A DNA stretch of 64,000 nt from Phycisphaerales bacterium AB-hyl4 (lineage in GTDB: Bacteria; Planctomycetota; Phycisphaerae; Phycisphaerales; Phycisphaeraceae), in the NCBI GenBank assembly GCA_041821185.1, contig JBGUBD010000003.1:186001-250000 (forward strand). The letters run 5' to 3'. The notes under the pieces are model-generated. The model had not been told where the DNA came from. It ran no database searches and saw only the letters and a program-made list of their open reading frames with translations. The position numbers and the translations under genes were made by a program. The stretch's first letter is position 1. The number at the start of each line of letters is the position of its first letter. Positions 60,302-64,000 of the stretch are shown here, piece by piece.

Positions 60302-62538
60302 GGCCGTACCTCCGCGGCGAGGGCCATGTCAAAGCGATGACGCAGCGTCTCAAGCCAGCTTCGCACGTCGTCAGCCGAGGCAAGGCGACGCGCGTCGTCT
60401 ACATCGGCAAGCACACGATCAAGCACGCGCGAGATGGTCGCTTCGCCTCGGCCTTGCAACTCAAGCAGCATGGCGAACATGGCCGCGGCATCGACGGCTT
60501 CGGTGAAATCCTCACTTTGCAGCATATTATCGGCGTCGGTGGCGTGGCGGCTTTTGTCGGAAGCTCGCGGCTGCATTGCGCCTGCGATCGCCGCGCCGAT
60601 CAACGACCAACTCGGCAAGGCCGCAATCACGAACGGTGAAAGCAACGTCGCCGCCGCCACGCAGCCTAACGCCCCCGACGCCGCACCCGCTGCGAGCCAA
60701 CGTGGGCGCAATCGCAGGCTTGGCGGCAATAGCGATACCGCCCGCTCAGCGCTGTCGCGCACCTTCGTCTGCCAGTCAGCGGGCGATTGCTCACGCAGGT
60801 CGCTCGGCAGGTCGAGCAGTTTACGCCACGTGCGCGGGTCGCTGTTTTTGCGATATGTCGCGGCGATGTCGTGATGCAACTTCATACGAGCCGACGCATC
60901 CGGCGGCGCGGACCATTGGTTGCAATGCGTCACAATCACGTCGAATGCCGCCTCGAGTTGCCGAGCGGCGGGCGCGTGCGGCGAGGCGGTCGCTTCAACA
61001 TCCGGCAGCAGGGCGGCAAGCCGATGCAGGCTCGTGTCTGTCGCATGATCGAGGTCGAGGTCGAGCACGTGCTGATCGTCCATACCGATCTGCCGGGCCA
61101 GCTCGCGCCATTGCATGAGTCGGCGTTCGACCATCTCCGCGCCGCCGCGGTCACGCACCGCCTGCCCACCGGTCAACAGCAGCACGGGCGAGCGTGTGAC
61201 CGCTTGTCGCAGCGCTTGCAGGTAGCGTTGCGTGCCCCGGTCGGGTGTCGCGGCGAGTTCGCACACGATCACCAGCGCCGTCGGCTCGGTATCGCTTTGC
61301 GTCAGCTCATCAATCACCTGCTGCCGCGTCGTGCGATCATCGACAAAGCCGAGGTCCCGCCACGCCACGCCGTCTACCGTCGGTGGCCAGGGCCCCTCAT
61401 TTGACCGCACCTCCACCGCAACAATCGCCGGCGGCCCGACCGCGCGCGTCGTCGGCTCATGCGCGGGCAATGCGTCCGCTGCCGTCGCTGGCTCGCTATC
61501 CGCTTCGGCCGGGTCAATCACACCCAACGCCTGCACGCTTGGCATCAGCCGATCGCGCAGTCGCTGATAATAAGGCTCATCCATATCCAGGCGATAGCGT
61601 CGCTGTGCACGCCACGCGAACAGGCCGCACATGAGCAGCAGCAGCAGCCGCGGAGCGAGCCCGTACGCAAGCACCGCACCAAGCAGCAGGCCCGCCCATG
61701 CGTCGCGTGCTGCGACGAGCGCATCGCGGTCGAGCGTCGCGGCGTCGCTGGCCTGCGTTGCGAGTACCTGCTCGGCCGTGGGCACGGTTAAGCCCAACCA
61801 TGTCGGAGCCGCGCCGAGTACACCCGTCATCCAGACGTACGCCTCGGGCGTGAGGATTGTCGTCTCCCACGCGAACACGTACGCTCGCACGCTCAGCATG
61901 CCGGCCAACATCAACAGACAGCCCACGTTGAACGAAAGCCACATCGCGTGGCTGATCCCGCCGAACAGCCACACACCCAGGCGACTGCGCGTCACGGCTG
62001 TGCCCGTCGCGTCGATCGCCGCCATCGCTTCATCGCCTTGATGCAATCGCCCCGTCACCCACTGACCCGCCGCAACCACTTTCGCCCCCAGCGAGCCCTG
62101 CCCCGCGCCGCCAGGCCAGACCAGCATCGCCAACACCCACACCAGCAACAGCAACGTCTGCAACCCCAGCAGCACTGCCAGTACACCAAACACATTCACC
62201 GCTTCCCCGGCCTGACCGGCGGGGCCGATCTCCAACGCCCCTCGCGCCGCCCCGGCCCCCAGCAGCGCCCACACGACGATCGCCACCGTCACCGCCCACC
62301 CGCCAACCTGTCGCATCCGTGCCAGCGCATTGCGCAACGGCTTCGCCACCGGCAGCGCAGCCGCACGTTTTACGACACGTTGCTCCAGCCCGCCGCCCGC
62401 CTCGCGTGCCGCCGCTTCCGCGGAGGGCGCGCCGAGCAACGGGCCAGCCGAGGCCTCATACGCCTGCACCGCTTCCGCCAGCATCCGGTCGTTGAACCGC
62501 AACTGTGTCGCCTTGTCGTGATGCGCTTCGGCCGACAT
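60298..62538 (-). CDS. DUF2868-like membrane protein, partner of the GTPase
   Basis: The 746-aa protein has an N-terminal soluble helix (LAEAVQAYEASAGPLLGAPS), then about five membrane segments (GGWAVTVAIVVWALLGAGAA, VFGVLAVLLGLQTLLLLVWV, LSFNVGCLLMLAGMLS, then AGLLLGAVLAYGLAPRLLLL). A DEPYYQRLRDRL block precedes a long cytoplasmic domain. The layout matches DUF2868 proteins, which are regularly next to DUF3482 GTPases. ATG 62538 is chosen (AGGA upstream) over the TTG at 62607. The pair's biological role is unknown. Confidence 0.75.
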   Translation of the reverse strand: MSAEAHHDKATQLRFNDRMLAEAVQAYEASAGPLLGAPSAEAAAREAGGGLEQRVVKRAAALPVAKPLRNALARMRQVGGWAVTVAIVVWALLGAGAARGALEIGPAGQAGEAVNVFGVLAVLLGLQTLLLLVWVLAMLVWPGGAGQGSLGAKVVAAGQWVTGRLHQGDEAMAAIDATGTAVTRSRLGVWLFGGISHAMWLSFNVGCLLMLAGMLSVRAYVFAWETTILTPEAYVWMTGVLGAAPTWLGLTVPTAEQVLATQASDAATLDRDALVAARDAWAGLLLGAVLAYGLAPRLLLLLMCGLFAWRAQRRYRLDMDEPYYQRLRDRLMPSVQALGVIDPAEADSEPATAADALPAHEPTTRAVGPPAIVAVEVRSNEGPWPPTVDGVAWRDLGFVDDRTTRQQVIDELTQSDTEPTALVIVCELAATPDRGTQRYLQALRQAVTRSPVLLLTGGQAVRDRGGAEMVERRLMQWRELARQIGMDDQHVLDLDLDHATDTSLHRLAALLPDVEATASPHAPAARQLEAAFDVIVTHCNQWSAPPDASARMKLHHDIAATYRKNSDPRTWRKLLDLPSDLREQSPADWQTKVRDSAERAVSLLPPSLRLRPRWLAAGAASGALGCVAAATLLSPFVIAALPSWSLIGAAIAGAMQPRASDKSRHATDADNMLQSEDFTEAVDAAAMFAMLLELQGRGEATISRVLDRVLADVDDARRLASADDVRSWLETLRHRFDMALAAEVRP

Positions 62539-62643
62539 AGCCACAATCCTATACGCAACATCGACCGGGGACACGATCAAGCGACGTGCCGCCGGCTCAC
62601 GCGTCAAAGGCGGCGACTTGCATATGTGACCATCCGCGAACGA

Positions 62644-63174
62644 TCAGGTGGCCGACTGTGGCTCGTCATAGGTCAGGTCGAGGTGGAGGTGCTCGCGAAG
62701 TTCTTCGAGTGCCTGATACAGTTCGTTCATGTTCGCGTCGTCGGGAACGCCAAGCTCCACGTTGGCTTTGAACAGCAGCTCGCCGGTCATCGGAGCGCTG
62801 TATGAATCGCTGGTGAGTTCTTCGACGTTGATGTTTCGTCGGCTAAGCTCGCGGGCGAGGTCGCGGACGATGCCCGGGCGGTCGTGGCCTACGAATTCCA
62901 GCCTGAGCGTGCGAGCGGGCTGCGGCGTCGAACGCTCGGCCCGCTGAACGACGATATGCAGCCGATCGTTCGCAAGCCCCTGCAACGCCTTTTCCAGCGA
63001 GGCGGCGTGCTCCGTCGGCACGGTCAGCCAGACGAGCCCAGCGAACTGGCCGCCAACCGTCGCCATTCGGCTCTCCACCCAGTTGCCATGCTCGGCGGCA
63101 ATGGTTTCCGAAAGCGATTCAACCAGGCCCCGGCGATCCGGGCCTACAACTGTCAGTACGAAAGAGTCATACAT
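62644..63174 (-). CDS. Double-ACT regulatory protein (GcvR-like)
   Basis: The 176-aa protein has two ACT domains: SFVLTVVGPDRRGLVESLSE (about residues 3-22) and LRLEFVGHDRPGIVRDLARE (about 91-110), with NINVEELTSDSYSAP in the second. This arrangement is seen in glycine-cleavage repressor GcvR and other small amino-acid-sensing proteins. ATG 63174 is chosen because AGGAA lies 6 bases upstream; the earlier ATG at 63180 directly abuts that site. Confidence 0.8.
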   Translation of the reverse strand: MYDSFVLTVVGPDRRGLVESLSETIAAEHGNWVESRMATVGGQFAGLVWLTVPTEHAASLEKALQGLANDRLHIVVQRAERSTPQPARTLRLEFVGHDRPGIVRDLARELSRRNINVEELTSDSYSAPMTGELLFKANVELGVPDDANMNELYQALEELREHLHLDLTYDEPQSAT

Positions 63175-63357
63175 CAGCATTTCCTCGGCAATACAGGGTT
63201 CAGCCTCACCATTCTACCCGGAATCGGGGTTAGTGAGGGCCCGCCAGTTCGCTTGATGCCACTGACACATGGACGCCCCGCGTTTCGGTGGAGCGGTCTG
63301 CATACGATGGAATGATGCTTAAGCCAACGCAGGTGTGCGTCGAAATGGGCCAATAAA

Positions 63358-63390
63358 AAAAGCCCCGCCGAGCGAATCGGCGGGGCTTTT
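63358..63390. terminator. Strong intrinsic terminator
   Basis: AAAAGCCCCGCCG and CGGCGGGGCTTTT form a 13-bp stem (63358-63370 with 63378-63390) around AGCGAAT. It lies downstream of the minus-strand gene at 63430 and has A/T runs on both sides. A second small palindrome, CGATCACGGTGTGATCG, lies at about 63402-63418. Confidence 0.9.
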
Positions 63391-63429
63391 GTGTTTTTAA
63401 ACGATCACGGTGTGATCGTGTGGTTGGAT

Positions 63430-64000
63430 TTACCACACAGCGCCTTCACCGTTGTCCTGCTCGGCGTCCGCGTCTTCTTCCGTGTCCTCATCCTGGCCGA
63501 AGCCGCCCATCAGCGCGTCTTCTTCCTGGTCGTCGCCCTGTTCAATTCGCTGAACAACGCGGTCGGTGAGGTCAATGGTTTCGAAGCTGCCGTCCTCGTC
63601 ATGGAGCACTTCCAGTACGATCATGTCAACGCCTTCTTCACCGGCGACCTCGCGGGCCATTTCACGGATCTCATCGAGCGTTTCCTGATCAATGCCGGAG
63701 TCTTCACGTTCGCCATCCTGGCGGAATGGATCCTGTCCCGCCTGTGCGGGCTGCTGAAGGTCGCCATCTTCCTGCTGACCGTCGCGAGCCTGCTGGTCCC
63801 GGTCCTGGTCTTGGCCGAGTTGACCGTCACGGGCCTGCTGGTCCTGACCTTCGCCGAGTTGACCCTCGCGGGCTTCCCGATCGTCTCGGTCTTTCTTGTC
63901 CTTGTGAGCTTCGAGAACAGCCATCAGATCGACCGTGCCGATACGCAACTCACCACCGGCGCGTTCACCGTCCTGGCCGAGCTGCTGCTGCTCCTGGTGC
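63430..64000 (-). CDS. Acidic glutamine-rich protein, 3' part (partial)
   Basis: The frame enters from the right edge and stops at 63430, so at least 189 residues are visible. The first part is low-complexity: QEQQQLGQDGERAGGE, then RDDREAREGQLGEGQDQQAR and QLGQDQDRDQQARDGQQEDG, repeats rich in Q, D, R and G. The second part (DQETLDEIREMAREVAGEEG and VLEVLHDEDGSFETIDLTDR) looks folded. It ends in an acidic tail with EEDADAEQDNGEGAVW. I do not recognise the family. Internal repeats of DQQARDGQ give the DNA a duplicated look near 63,780-63,870. Confidence 0.7.
   Translation of the reverse strand, partial: HQEQQQLGQDGERAGGELRIGTVDLMAVLEAHKDKKDRDDREAREGQLGEGQDQQARDGQLGQDQDRDQQARDGQQEDGDLQQPAQAGQDPFRQDGEREDSGIDQETLDEIREMAREVAGEEGVDMIVLEVLHDEDGSFETIDLTDRVVQRIEQGDDQEEDALMGGFGQDEDTEEDADAEQDNGEGAVW

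Overview
The window looks like a GC-rich chromosome segment from a planctomycete, most likely class Phycisphaerae. The clues are three prepilin-type ([12 protein letters not shown]) pseudopilins, a PEP-CTERM LamG protein, an outer-membrane LptD-like assembly protein, a neutral-ceramidase-like protein, two Gfo/Idh/MocA dehydrogenases, and short AT-rich repeats of the AAATCCN and GAAACGAGAAACC type between and even inside genes. The genus cannot be fixed from sequence alone.

Left flank (1-11,730): ordinary chromosomal genes. They are a glycosyltransferase tail, a stand-alone C-terminal piece of B12-dependent ribonucleotide reductase, mutY, an FrhB-family Fe-S protein, lptD followed by a PpiD/SurA-like periplasmic chaperone (an outer-membrane assembly pair), a VOC protein, YbaB/EbfC, a lone nuoB, a pseudopilin and an IS3 remnant.

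Accretion zone (11,733-40,122): an intact initiator tRNA-Met gene (11,777-11,850) is followed by three shorter copies of its 3' end (20,876; 28,949; 31,323) and a full but decayed copy of the whole gene (40,048). These divide the zone into four segments. Segment I carries a tyrosine integrase, a 1097-aa NACHT-LRR (NLR-like) protein, an excisionase-like HTH protein, a Rep-like protein, a conserved unknown protein, an AbrB/ParE-like toxin-antitoxin pair and a GIY-YIG-like protein. Segment II carries a large serine recombinase, a second Rep-like protein, a second member of the same unknown family, and a SIR2 protein with fifteen nearly identical 41-aa TPR-like repeats. Segment III has a truncated integrase and a fused histidine kinase-receiver. 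Segment IV has an even shorter integrase remnant and a six-gene surface-glycan cluster (GNAT, pyruvyltransferase, PaaK-like ligase, GT4, flippase, GT39-like) whose last five genes overlap end to start. Segments I and II share the Rep/unknown-protein core but use different recombinases and different immune-like cargo. This is the most interesting part of the window.

Right flank (40,790-64,000): a SulP transporter, an Eis-like acetyltransferase, then a locus that looks built for catabolism of an external glycan or glycoconjugate (PEP-CTERM LamG protein, acyltransferase, ceramidase-like protein, two Gfo/Idh/MocA proteins, LacI regulator, pseudopilin, CBM9-like secreted protein, putative glycoside hydrolase, M20 hydrolase). 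After it come tRNA-Ala, another pseudopilin, a GTPase/DUF2868 membrane pair, a double-ACT protein and the 3' part of an acidic glutamine-rich protein that runs off the right edge.
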